From: Neurospora intermedia
Taxonomy: Eukaryota; Ascomycota; Sordariomycetes; Sordariales; Sordariaceae
NCBI GenBank assembly: GCA_037102815.1
Contig: BTPP01000009.1
Location: 1,550,001 to 1,614,000, forward strand
Direction of reading: 5' to 3'
Length of the DNA: 64,000 nt
Position 1 is the stretch's first letter; each line of letters opens with the position of its first letter. The position numbers and the translations under genes are program-made. The notes below the pieces were generated by a model, which saw only the letters and a program-made list of their open reading frames with translations, was not told the origin of the DNA and made no database searches. Below are positions 48,226 to 56,857 of the stretch, piece after piece.

Positions 48226-48404
48226 AGCTGGAGACATCCTTCTTTCTTCCTTCGTACCTGCTCCCCTCCATTCCCAAACTTCATCCTCATGCTCCCTTCC
48301 CTAGAGGTAACTTCACCATCGTTCTTCACTTACCCTTCTTCCTCTATTTTCGCGATCACGGTCCACACCTCTTGCCTTTAATCTTCGACGTACTCAGGAC
48401 CGAA

Positions 48405-50355
48405 ATGAATCCAGATTCATTCTCGGCGCCGGTGTCTGCATTGACCCATCGCATCATGGACAGCATGGTAAATGAGCTCGTGGCGATGGGCCCTCTGGAC
48501 GGGCACTCATCAGCGAGACCGACGTATACCAGCATCTTAACGTCAACGAAGTATAACGATGAGCGCCACCGTCACTGGTTCGTGGCCTGTAAGATCGCGA
48601 GCACCCACTTCGGCGTAAGCCAACTGCCAGACCCTCTCCGACCCCACGACGGTGAAAGTGTAACGCTTGCGCAGGCCACTGCCGCAAACAGAATTCACGA
48701 GTGCTACGTCGAGGGGTTCGAGGACGTGATGATGAGATTTTATAATCTCGGGCTGAGTCGTGTGTCCACTGCGGCACATCTCTATGCCCTGGATTTCAGC
48801 TTGTGGATGAGAGGTAAGTTTGTCGCAACTCCCCAATCGGATTAGAAGCTCCTTACACGCGGTTTACTTCGATCAACACTCCTCGTATTTGTTTACATAT
48901 ACTGCTTCATGTATATTGGCGTAGTCTAACCAAGTTTGTGTTGCAGGATATGCTCTTCGCTGCGGTGACTTTGGCGACAAGTTTCATTACACCAAACCGT
49001 CAGCTCACGTTGGGCCCTTCTCTGCTGAGTATGATATTTTCTACCATGCCAAACAAACCGAAAGATTTCGTGAGAGACAGATGGTCAACGGACCTGCCAC
49101 TTTCGGTGCCGTGTCTTTTCCAAATGCTCCTGGTGGGCCTCGTCATGTCACTGCCACAAGCACCAACATCAGTCAACCGTCGAGAGAGGAGAATGAGCGA
49201 CCCAGTCCCCAAGTCTCTGCAACAGAGGTGAACCCCAAGTCGGCAGCTCTTCAGACTCATGATTCAGACAAGCATGTTCTCGATGTTGCTATTGCAAAAG
49301 CCAACGTGGACCAACCGTCAAAAGAGGAAACAGAGCCAGCTCACTCTGAGGTGTCTGCAACAGAGGCACACCCACCGTCAACAACTCAAACAAACCGTGC
49401 TTCGGCCAAGCGTAGCCTCGATGCGACCGACCCTCCAGCTCTGGCCCCGCAATCCAAGAGGCAACAGCCAGGCCTCCCTTTGAGGACACTGGCCAGCGTG
49501 CTTGATCGCCAAGAGGTTCATCTACCCTCTCAGGCAAAACAAGAGTCGCAAACCCCGACTGTCCCTCGCGTATTGCAAAGTTCCGCCCAAGCCAAAGCAA
49601 GCCCTGAATCTGAGGCCAAAGTCTGCGGCAACAAAGCGTGTGGAAGGTCCGGTCACGAGTTGGCCGACTGCTTCGGGCCGCCGTCCAATATGGGTGACCT
49701 GGATGGCTGCCCTTTCTGTAATACCCAACAGCATGTCCTCGACAATTGCCCAGATCTCCCAAGGGCTGGAAAGAACAAGTTATTTGACACGCTGATCACA
49801 CGACGGGCTAATTTACCACCTATTCGAACGGCTATCTCTTTTCTCGACTTGGCAGCTGCCGCCAAAAAGCTAGATGTACTGGCTGAAACCATACCGCTCC
49901 AGAAACGCACGGCCAGATGGACCTATAGCGAACTGAAGCTGTGGCAGCATCCTAACCCATCTCGACTCTTGCTCTTTCGAGACCCTGAATTCTCTTCAGA
50001 TCCCCAGGTCCTCATGGGGAAGCTCTACGAATCCTGGGAGACACTCGTAAGCGGCACCACGCGGATCGATAGAAATGCCGAGTCTATACCCTCAGATATC
50101 ATGGTTTTCAAGAACCAATGGATGGCTGAGCTTGTGCCATATAACAAGATTTACCAAATTGCCAAAATCAGGGTGGAAAAGCGAGGCCCCTATCCGTTCG
50201 GGCCCCAAGACGAGTTACTTCAAGTCCAGAAAGGACACCGCGAGATGGTTCAGGAGCGCCTCTTTGTTTTACTGAAAGAGCGCTACGAGCTTAAGCCCAG
50301 CAACAAGGAGAGAGAGGGCAGCGAACATGAGGGCATTCAGGACCAGGAGGAGTAA
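48405..50355 (+). CDS. Double zinc-knuckle protein of unknown function
   Basis: Exons 48405-48813 and 48947-50355 join in phase 1 to 605 residues. I chose the ATG at 48405 because the frame upstream of it lies in repeat DNA. The N-terminal 230 residues form an apparently globular domain (ALTHRIMDSMVNELVAMGPL; AHVGPFSAEYDIFYHAKQTE). A Ser/Thr/Pro/Gln-rich linker follows, then two zinc knuckles: CGNKACGRSGHELADC (CX4CX4HX4C) and CPFCNTQQHVLDNC (CX2CX4HX4C). The C-terminal 190 residues are helical and charged. Zinc knuckles of this kind bind single-stranded nucleic acids or proteins. There are no retroelement-type polymerase or protease motifs, so I read it as a host protein. Function unknown. 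Confidence 0.68.
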
Positions 50356-50901
50356 CGGAGAAGTCGTGCTGATTACGTGTATATTCATGTACTTGTGGAC
50401 TGTAGAGTAGACCAAACACCCTACAAATGTGTCCCGGTGCTAATTGGGTGCCTTGTGAACCGTGAAGAATGCCATTAGTAGCGTCGAAAAGGTCATTGAG
50501 TCGCGCGAAAATGCCTTGTCAAAACCATCAACGTGTGGAAAGAATATCCCTAGGCAGCTGCAAGGTCTGGCAAGGCCTTTACTGCTGGTTCCAACATATA
50601 ACCACCGCATCGTAAGGATTAAAGATTTCATGGCGGAATGAGATGTCGATTAATCATTAGGTACTAGACAGTCATCTTTGAGGCATCATTCGCAGCCAAG
50701 CACCCCCAAGGAACCTATTACAATACTATATTCATGGAAAAAAGAATTCAAGATCGATCCCGCCAGGGCATCTTCTCGAACCATGAAGAGGAACTGACCC
50801 TCCACCCTACCCATCCCATCCCACCCCCGAACCACCCCACCACCAGGGCACCGCCTCCCCAGCTGGCCGGAAAGGCTAGTATACCCAGACATCATACCTC
50901 C
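50356..50901. other. Convergent intergenic region
   Basis: Lies between the 3' ends of the zinc-knuckle gene and the coiled-coil gene. No supported gene. Confidence 0.45.
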
Positions 50902-52521
50902 TTAAAAGTTCCTTTGCCTAAAGATAACCTTTCCATAATCCAGCTGGGTGCGCATAACCCTCAGGCACTCGCCACCCTTCCCCTCCTCTCCCTTGCGGCC
51001 ATCGCACTTGTGGTCCACCAAAATCACCGAGCCGCGCCAACCGTTCTTCACCAAGCTGTCAATGCAGTACCACTGCGAAATGGTGCCCTCCTTCAAAAAG
51101 GAGCCAAAGTTCTCCCAAGCTTGATCGTGGACGGCGATGGTGACCACGCGAAGGAAGAGTGTCTCGAGACGCAGACCGCCGGTTACTTGCGGCTTGATCA
51201 AGCGCAGACGACGCTTAATTTCGTCGGAGAGAAGAGCGGGAGAAATGAGGCGCTCCCACAGGTCGGGCTGGATGAGGCTCTCGACAGAGGGGCGGGCGCT
51301 GGCGACGGCGGTGGTGGTAGTGGTGGTGGTCTCTGAACCCGAGAGGGTCAGCTGGCCCAGAAGTTCGCCGGCCTCGGTGAGGCTGCGCTTGGATTTGGTG
51401 GATTTGAGAGTCGGGCAGGGAGTATCCGGGACGACGGGTTGCACAGGTGCGGTCGGGGAGGGAGTAAGGGCTTCCTTTTCGAACTTGGCGAGGCGAAGCT
51501 CGAGGAGCTTCTTGGAGCCGGCGAGAATGTCGCGCTCGTACTCAAGGTCTCTGATGGTCTTTTGCAGCTCGGTGATCTTGTACTCCATCATGTTGCTCTT
51601 GGGGCTCTTGCTGGTCTTGTCAACCTTGGTAACATCGTTAGTGGTGACGGCATTTGGGACTTTGCTAGGGCTCGCGCTGTTGCTGCTGATGTGATGAGTA
51701 ATGAAGGCGATCTTCTGCTCGAATCTAGCGAACCCGTCGACGAGGAACTTGTACTGCGCGTCGCGGAAGTTGGTGGCGTTTTGGACACTGCGAATTGCGT
51801 GTGAGCTCAGCTTGGTGTAAAGCGCCTTGAGGCCCTTGCTCTCGGCGTCTTTGCCCTCCAGGAATTGATGCATCTCCTTGATCTTCTGCTCGAGACGGTC
51901 ATGCTGGTCCTTGAACAGCAGTCGCTCACGCTTCATGTCTTCTGCGGCGAGCTTGAGTTCCTCCATGGTCAGTACGGCCGCCTCTTTTGACTGAATCAAT
52001 GTGTCCTTTACTTCCTTTGACTGGGTGAGCGCCTCGTCATTGCATTGGTCTAACCCGTTGACAGTGTACTCCAGGTTGTAGATCTGATCAGCCATGGAAT
52101 TCATGATCGCCTTGTTGGCATTCTCTGCCATCTTCTTTGAGTCTTCCGCCATTTCTTTTGAGGTTAGCATCAACTGCTTCTTGATATGCTCCGCAATTTC
52201 CTTCGAGTCCAGCTCCAGCTGGTCCTTGAATTTCTTCTGCGACTGCTCCAACTGGTTGGTCGCCTGTTGGATTTGCAGCTTGATCGCTTGATTCAAGCTG
52301 GCAGCCTCCTGTGCGCTTGCGACGAGGTTGAGGAACTGCCCTCTAACATTTTCAAGATAGACCAAGGCGACGGTGAAAGCTTCATCAGCTTGAGAAGTTT
52401 CTGAGACTTTGTTGGTAACGCGAGAGATAATCTCTGCCAGTGCGTCCGTGGTGTTGACAAGGTTCGCGATGCTCTGCACCAGCGCATCCATTGGCTCCCC
52501 AGTAGGTTGTGGGGTCGACAT
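50902..52521 (-). CDS. Coiled-coil hypothetical protein
   Basis: Single open frame of 539 codons. Residues about 70-230 are rich in Glu, Lys, Gln and Ala with heptad-like spacing (QQATNQLEQSQKKFKDQLEL; MKRERLLFKDQHDRLEQKIK), and a second helix lies near 320-360 (ITELQKTIRDLEYERDI). Short repeats of SKEMAE/SKEIAE type occur near 105-130. The C-terminal 120 residues look globular (LWERLISPALLSDEIKRRLR; WENFGSFLKEGTISQWYCID). No membrane segment or signal. I recognise no family; such architecture is common in cytoskeletal, septal or scaffold proteins and does not decide between them. Confidence 0.72.
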   Translation of the reverse strand: MSTPQPTGEPMDALVQSIANLVNTTDALAEIISRVTNKVSETSQADEAFTVALVYLENVRGQFLNLVASAQEAASLNQAIKLQIQQATNQLEQSQKKFKDQLELDSKEIAEHIKKQLMLTSKEMAEDSKKMAENANKAIMNSMADQIYNLEYTVNGLDQCNDEALTQSKEVKDTLIQSKEAAVLTMEELKLAAEDMKRERLLFKDQHDRLEQKIKEMHQFLEGKDAESKGLKALYTKLSSHAIRSVQNATNFRDAQYKFLVDGFARFEQKIAFITHHISSNSASPSKVPNAVTTNDVTKVDKTSKSPKSNMMEYKITELQKTIRDLEYERDILAGSKKLLELRLAKFEKEALTPSPTAPVQPVVPDTPCPTLKSTKSKRSLTEAGELLGQLTLSGSETTTTTTTAVASARPSVESLIQPDLWERLISPALLSDEIKRRLRLIKPQVTGGLRLETLFLRVVTIAVHDQAWENFGSFLKEGTISQWYCIDSLVKNGWRGSVILVDHKCDGRKGEEGKGGECLRVMRTQLDYGKVIFRQRNF

Positions 52522-53799
52522 GACTACGTCGCGTTGTCTTAAGTTGCCTTTACTGCAGCTGTGGATGATGATGAGGTGAAGAAAGTGGAGTCTTCAATAG
52601 AGAGACGATAGGTCGCGTTGCCTTGTGGTACTTGCTCTGATTGTTATACGATGATGTGAAGAAATCGAAGAGGGGCGCGTGTTCACCCAAGCTTGGATGA
52701 AGTTGCTGAGACAATGAAGGAGAGATAGGTGACCAAACCGTAGATTGTGTGTACTTCTGTGTACGGATTGACCTTGCCAAGTTCAGAAAGTGAAAGTGGT
52801 TTGGAAGTTGCAGTGTGAAAAGGTGGATGGTTGAGAGCGAGTGAATGTTGAGTGACGGATGAGGAGGAGGAAGGGCAGAAGAGGGCTGGAAAGAGAGATG
52901 TTCCACCAAGGCTCGTGGAAATAAATACACAGTGTGGAGTGTGTGCGCGCTGGGTTCAGTTGCCGTGGTGAACTGTGCTACAGTAAAAGGCCCTCCACCA
53001 GCCGTACAAAGGTCATTTTCTTGTCCGTCGAGCTGGCGACAGCGGTCGGTCACTCCTCCACAGGTGGCCCCCGCTTACACCACACGGTCCACTTTCAACG
53101 TCAACTGAACTTCCTTTGTCTTTCCCCTAGAAAATATTCGCGTCATCCTCGTCCAGAAACATCGCGAGAACACCGGACAATTCCCTCCTGTGGAGTCTAT
53201 CAACAAGTTTTTGGCTGCAGTTCTGTTGTTTCAGCTTTTTTTGAAAGCTTTCGAGATACAAAAATATCACGGCTGCGATAGGAGCGAGCGAGGATCCATC
53301 AAGATGAGCTGATTCGACTGATTCGACATGGACTTGTCCCGGTCGACAACTCTCTGCCTGAAATGACTGGCCAAGAAAGATTTCGAATCCCCTGTCGAAT
53401 GGTACAGCCACCCGCCACGTATCGCTGCGATGGAGCGGTTGCATAGGCCCAACAAGTTATCTGCCCCCATCCTTGTGCATGTCCGCAGGGTCTGGACGTT
53501 TTACTTCAATGTGGGCATCAACGGAATCGCTTCTATGGACAACGGCTGGTTTAGTCTGTCTGGGATTTCCTGCTCGCGTGTGTCTATGACCCCTCGTTGT
53601 CATCTTCTTCTTTTCTCTCTCTCAGCTCATCTGTGCTTGACTGACGAGGACAAAGGTCGAAAGCGCCTGGACGGTGTAACTTGAGACGACTACCCCTTGC
53701 GAGCCCCATCCTTTCCAGTCTTCTGTCTTCACCCAGACACACCACCAAGGCGACTACCCAATGCTCTCTGAAGCAACATAAAAACACCCACACGCCTCC
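52522..53799. promoter_or_regulatory. Divergent upstream region, 1.3 kb
   Basis: Lies between the start codons of the coiled-coil gene and the membrane protein gene at 53800. The 167-codon minus-strand frame at 52550-53053 is Ser/His/Pro-rich and lies where the coiled-coil gene's leader should be, so I do not call it. The last 100 bases are typical of a leader. Confidence 0.4.
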
Positions 53800-56031
53800 A
53801 TGTTTGGAATGGAATCTTCAGGCTCAGCGGCTGAGCCTTCGCGTCCTGGCTCGCTGTTCCGCACTCGCACACAGCGCTCCAACCGCTCGCATCAGTCTAT
53901 CTTCAAGGAGGAGTTCAACTCGGACCTCTCGCTACCACTCCCACATCACCACGGCCATCATCGCCAGGTTCCTTACCACCATCACAACGATAGCAGTCAC
54001 AGCAGCTACAAACCAGTCGCGGCCCCCAACCCCTACCGCCCGTCCACGGATACTGGCGGTAGCACCCTGTATTACGACCGAGAACGAGAACGGCCTGGAG
54101 ATCCGGAGCAGGAGACCATGGCCACCCCGACACCCAGAGAGGTTCATCGCCTTGCCTCACATCACAATTTCATTTTCGACACGAGCTCGAAACCACGGCG
54201 ACGTGGGTGGTGGGCCTTTGTAGGAAGACACCTCTCTCTTCCAGCAGTATTCCTTGCAGGTGTCGTCTTTGTGGTTGCCGCCATTGTCTTTGCCACTCTC
54301 ACGAGCAAACGACCGCTTAAGTGCCCAGACTGGGCAGAAGATTGTCGCACAATCGACCCATGGACAGCCGAACACCTGCCAACTGTTCAGGGTATCGTCA
54401 CTCTCGTGTACATCATCGGACTGGGGGCACTTGCCTACGTGGCCCTCACGCTATGCGAGGCCGCGGTATGGCCGCTGTTGGTCAAGCAGACCATGACAAT
54501 GAGGGGCCTGGAGGCATATCTGGCGGCTACGCGGGGGTCTATCTTGGCTGCTCCGAGAGCCTTGATGCAAGTCAAGACGGTTGCCATGGGAGTCATGCTC
54601 GTTTGCACGATAGTATCTATTCTGACACCGCTCGCTGGAATACCGTTGGTTGGCCAGGCGTATACCTTGATTTCAAAGAAGGTAGAACTCAAGAGCAACT
54701 ACACGCCTGGCGGTGGGCTCGCAGAATCATTCACACAAACCGAAGCACCGACTTTTGCCAACATGGGCGTCCTGACGACGTACAACGCGTGGGCCTTGGA
54801 CCCAGCCTCGGAACCTCTGCCAGAATACCGGGATTGGTATGTTGATCGGGAGGTACTCAGCACCAAAGGACACTTTTCTGCTCGGGCCGTCAAGCTGCAA
54901 ACAACTGTGTTGTGTAGCCCACGCACTGTTGAGCAGCTTGTCCAATACTGGCAGCCGTCGAACGCCTTCCTTACCAACTGGACTCGCGCGAGCACCAGTT
55001 CTCTAAGAGGCCAGAAACGTACCCCAGCAGAGGTCTACGTGCGCCCGCAACCTCAGTTGACTCTTTGGGCCGACAATTATACCTTTGAGACGTCCCACCG
55101 AACCAAAGCGACCCTTGTCTTTGCCGCGCTCAACGGAACCATCGAAGGCGGCAAGCAGTCCTCCATTGCGCTTGGTACCATGCACAACGTCTCGGCGATA
55201 GGCTGCGATGTCACTGTTTCGGCTATCGACGACATTATCACCGTTGGCAACCCATCGAACCACACGACTAACACCACTCTCCCGACCCTCTCGTCCCTCG
55301 ATACCCTTCAAACCAACACCTCCCGCCCCTCAACCGCTCTCAACGAACTTCTCCTCTGGTTTGCTGTTGCCCCCATCCTCTCCTCTCCTAGTGTATCAGG
55401 CTCCCAGCCAATGTTCTTCAACTCCACCACCACCAATCGCGCCGTAGCCTACACCGGCCAGACTCCCCAGCGTAATTACTGGACTATTGACGGTATCGAG
55501 TCATTCATCCACCTTTCCATCGGTGCTCTTTTACAGTCCACCACTTCGCCTGAAATCCAATCCACCGAGAACACCACACTTCTTGTCTCCACCTATCCCC
55601 TCCAGTTCCTTTCCCGATCCCGCTCCCTCCTCTTACTTCTGCTGCCTTGCCTTTTGGTTACTCTTATTGTGTGTCTCTCTTTCTATCTGAGCCACGTCCA
55701 CTCGCGCGAGTCCATCCCTGTCCTCCGTCTCGCCGGGCCCTGCGAGCTGCTCAAGAGTTCTCAAACACCCTGGCTGCGTGAGCAGGCCGAAGCAGATGCA
55801 GCAAAGACATACCTCCCTAGCGACTTGGGGGCGGTCACTGTCAAGTTTGGGGTAGTCGGAAAGGAAGGGGCTGAAATGGTTGGACTGGGCGACGGCAATG
55901 GAGGAAAGGTCGGTGTGTTTGTGAGGGAGGTCCCTAGCAAAGTACAGCCTCTTGACAAGGGAAAGGAGAGTGTGGACGGTCGGAAGACCGGGAGTTCGGG
56001 GGAAAACATGGAGATGGGTGTTATTGCTTAG
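53800..56031 (+). CDS. Large multi-pass membrane protein with glycosylated loop
   Basis: Single frame of 743 codons. The N-terminal 130 residues are Ser/His/Arg-rich and cytoplasmic. Three hydrophobic segments follow: AVFLAGVVFVVAAIVFATL (about 147), IVTLVYIIGLGALAYVALTL (about 203) and AMGVMLVCTIVSILTPLAG (about 265). A long extracellular-type loop (about 290-600) contains many N-glycosylation sequons (NWT, NYT, NGT, NHT, NTT) and then a last hydrophobic segment LLLLLPCLLVTLIVCLSFYL (about 608-628) before a cytoplasmic tail. This resembles a broad class of fungal plasma-membrane proteins of unknown function with a large outer loop. I cannot name a family. Confidence 0.72.
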   Translation: MFGMESSGSAAEPSRPGSLFRTRTQRSNRSHQSIFKEEFNSDLSLPLPHHHGHHRQVPYHHHNDSSHSSYKPVAAPNPYRPSTDTGGSTLYYDRERERPGDPEQETMATPTPREVHRLASHHNFIFDTSSKPRRRGWWAFVGRHLSLPAVFLAGVVFVVAAIVFATLTSKRPLKCPDWAEDCRTIDPWTAEHLPTVQGIVTLVYIIGLGALAYVALTLCEAAVWPLLVKQTMTMRGLEAYLAATRGSILAAPRALMQVKTVAMGVMLVCTIVSILTPLAGIPLVGQAYTLISKKVELKSNYTPGGGLAESFTQTEAPTFANMGVLTTYNAWALDPASEPLPEYRDWYVDREVLSTKGHFSARAVKLQTTVLCSPRTVEQLVQYWQPSNAFLTNWTRASTSSLRGQKRTPAEVYVRPQPQLTLWADNYTFETSHRTKATLVFAALNGTIEGGKQSSIALGTMHNVSAIGCDVTVSAIDDIITVGNPSNHTTNTTLPTLSSLDTLQTNTSRPSTALNELLLWFAVAPILSSPSVSGSQPMFFNSTTTNRAVAYTGQTPQRNYWTIDGIESFIHLSIGALLQSTTSPEIQSTENTTLLVSTYPLQFLSRSRSLLLLLLPCLLVTLIVCLSFYLSHVHSRESIPVLRLAGPCELLKSSQTPWLREQAEADAAKTYLPSDLGAVTVKFGVVGKEGAEMVGLGDGNGGKVGVFVREVPSKVQPLDKGKESVDGRKTGSSGENMEMGVIA

Positions 56032-56857
56032 GGGTTGACGGGGTAAACGGGGACATACGGATCGAACATTTGAGATGAAAAGGGAGGCACTTTTTCCACG
56101 ATGATGATTTAACGACGGTTATGACTTATGACCTAATACTTTCACTACTATATGGCTGCATATTTGGATCCGAGAAAAAGATTGATAGGACCTTGAGCTC
56201 GGGGAAGACGCCGGCTCAACTGTTATAATGCCATCTGCTTGCTGGATCAACCGCATTTCAGAGACAGATACCAAGGCACGAGAAAGAGGCGGTAATTTAG
56301 CATACAAGCTGATGACAATATCTTGTGTTGTTCTTGTGTCTTAACTGTTTTTCTTCCTCAACTTGCCCCTTAGCACAAGAAAAAGCGTTGATCAATGATC
56401 GCGGCGGACGTTGAAGGTCTCGGAACCCTTACCGCATTTGGCACGTACCGCCAAGCTGCGTATGACACGCCATTGCGACTCTCTTGTCGCCAGCTTTCCT
56501 GGGCTTCTGTTACTGAAGACATCGCCCGTTCCACTCCCCGCACTATTGATTTTGTGGCGTAAGCAGTGTAACGACTATCAACAAGAACCATTGGCTCCGG
56601 GAAAGCGGCTGAGCTCCGATCGTGTTTCAATATGCCTTACCCAGCTCTTCAATGGATGTCAAAGCCCCATTGCGCTGCAGCCGAGAGCCGAAGAGATGGC
56701 CATCTTGCTCGGGTTGGGTCTATAAAAGATGAGCATCCTGTTCATTACTTCGCAACAATCCTTGAAATGATGGCAAGGCCAGAACAGATTCCCACCTGTT
56801 TGGCCATACTGGTAATCACCTTCGTGTTTCCCTCTCCCAGATACAGATACATCTATC
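56032..56857. other. Intergenic, no supported gene
   Basis: Between two co-oriented membrane protein genes. A 55-codon plus-strand frame starts with the ATG near 56396 (MIAADVEGLGTLTAFGTYRQ) and looks slightly gene-like, but has no further support. Confidence 0.4.

Larger units (their letters stand above)
45410..48230 (+). repeat. Diverged local duplication
   Basis: Sequence near 45420-45500 resembles 46845-46920 (GGCCTTTTCC...TAGGATT), and 45674-45760 resembles 47239-47330 (CAATGTT-AAGACACTCGA, CGCGCAACC, GGTGTA). Each block is then followed by a copy of the tRNA-derived repeat. This reads as an old duplication of about 1.4-1.5 kb. There is no coding gene in it. Confidence 0.55.

Noticed and set aside
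52550-53053. 167-codon minus-strand frame upstream of the coiled-coil gene
   Set aside because: Lies in the expected leader of that gene and is composition-driven (Ser, His, Pro, Leu).
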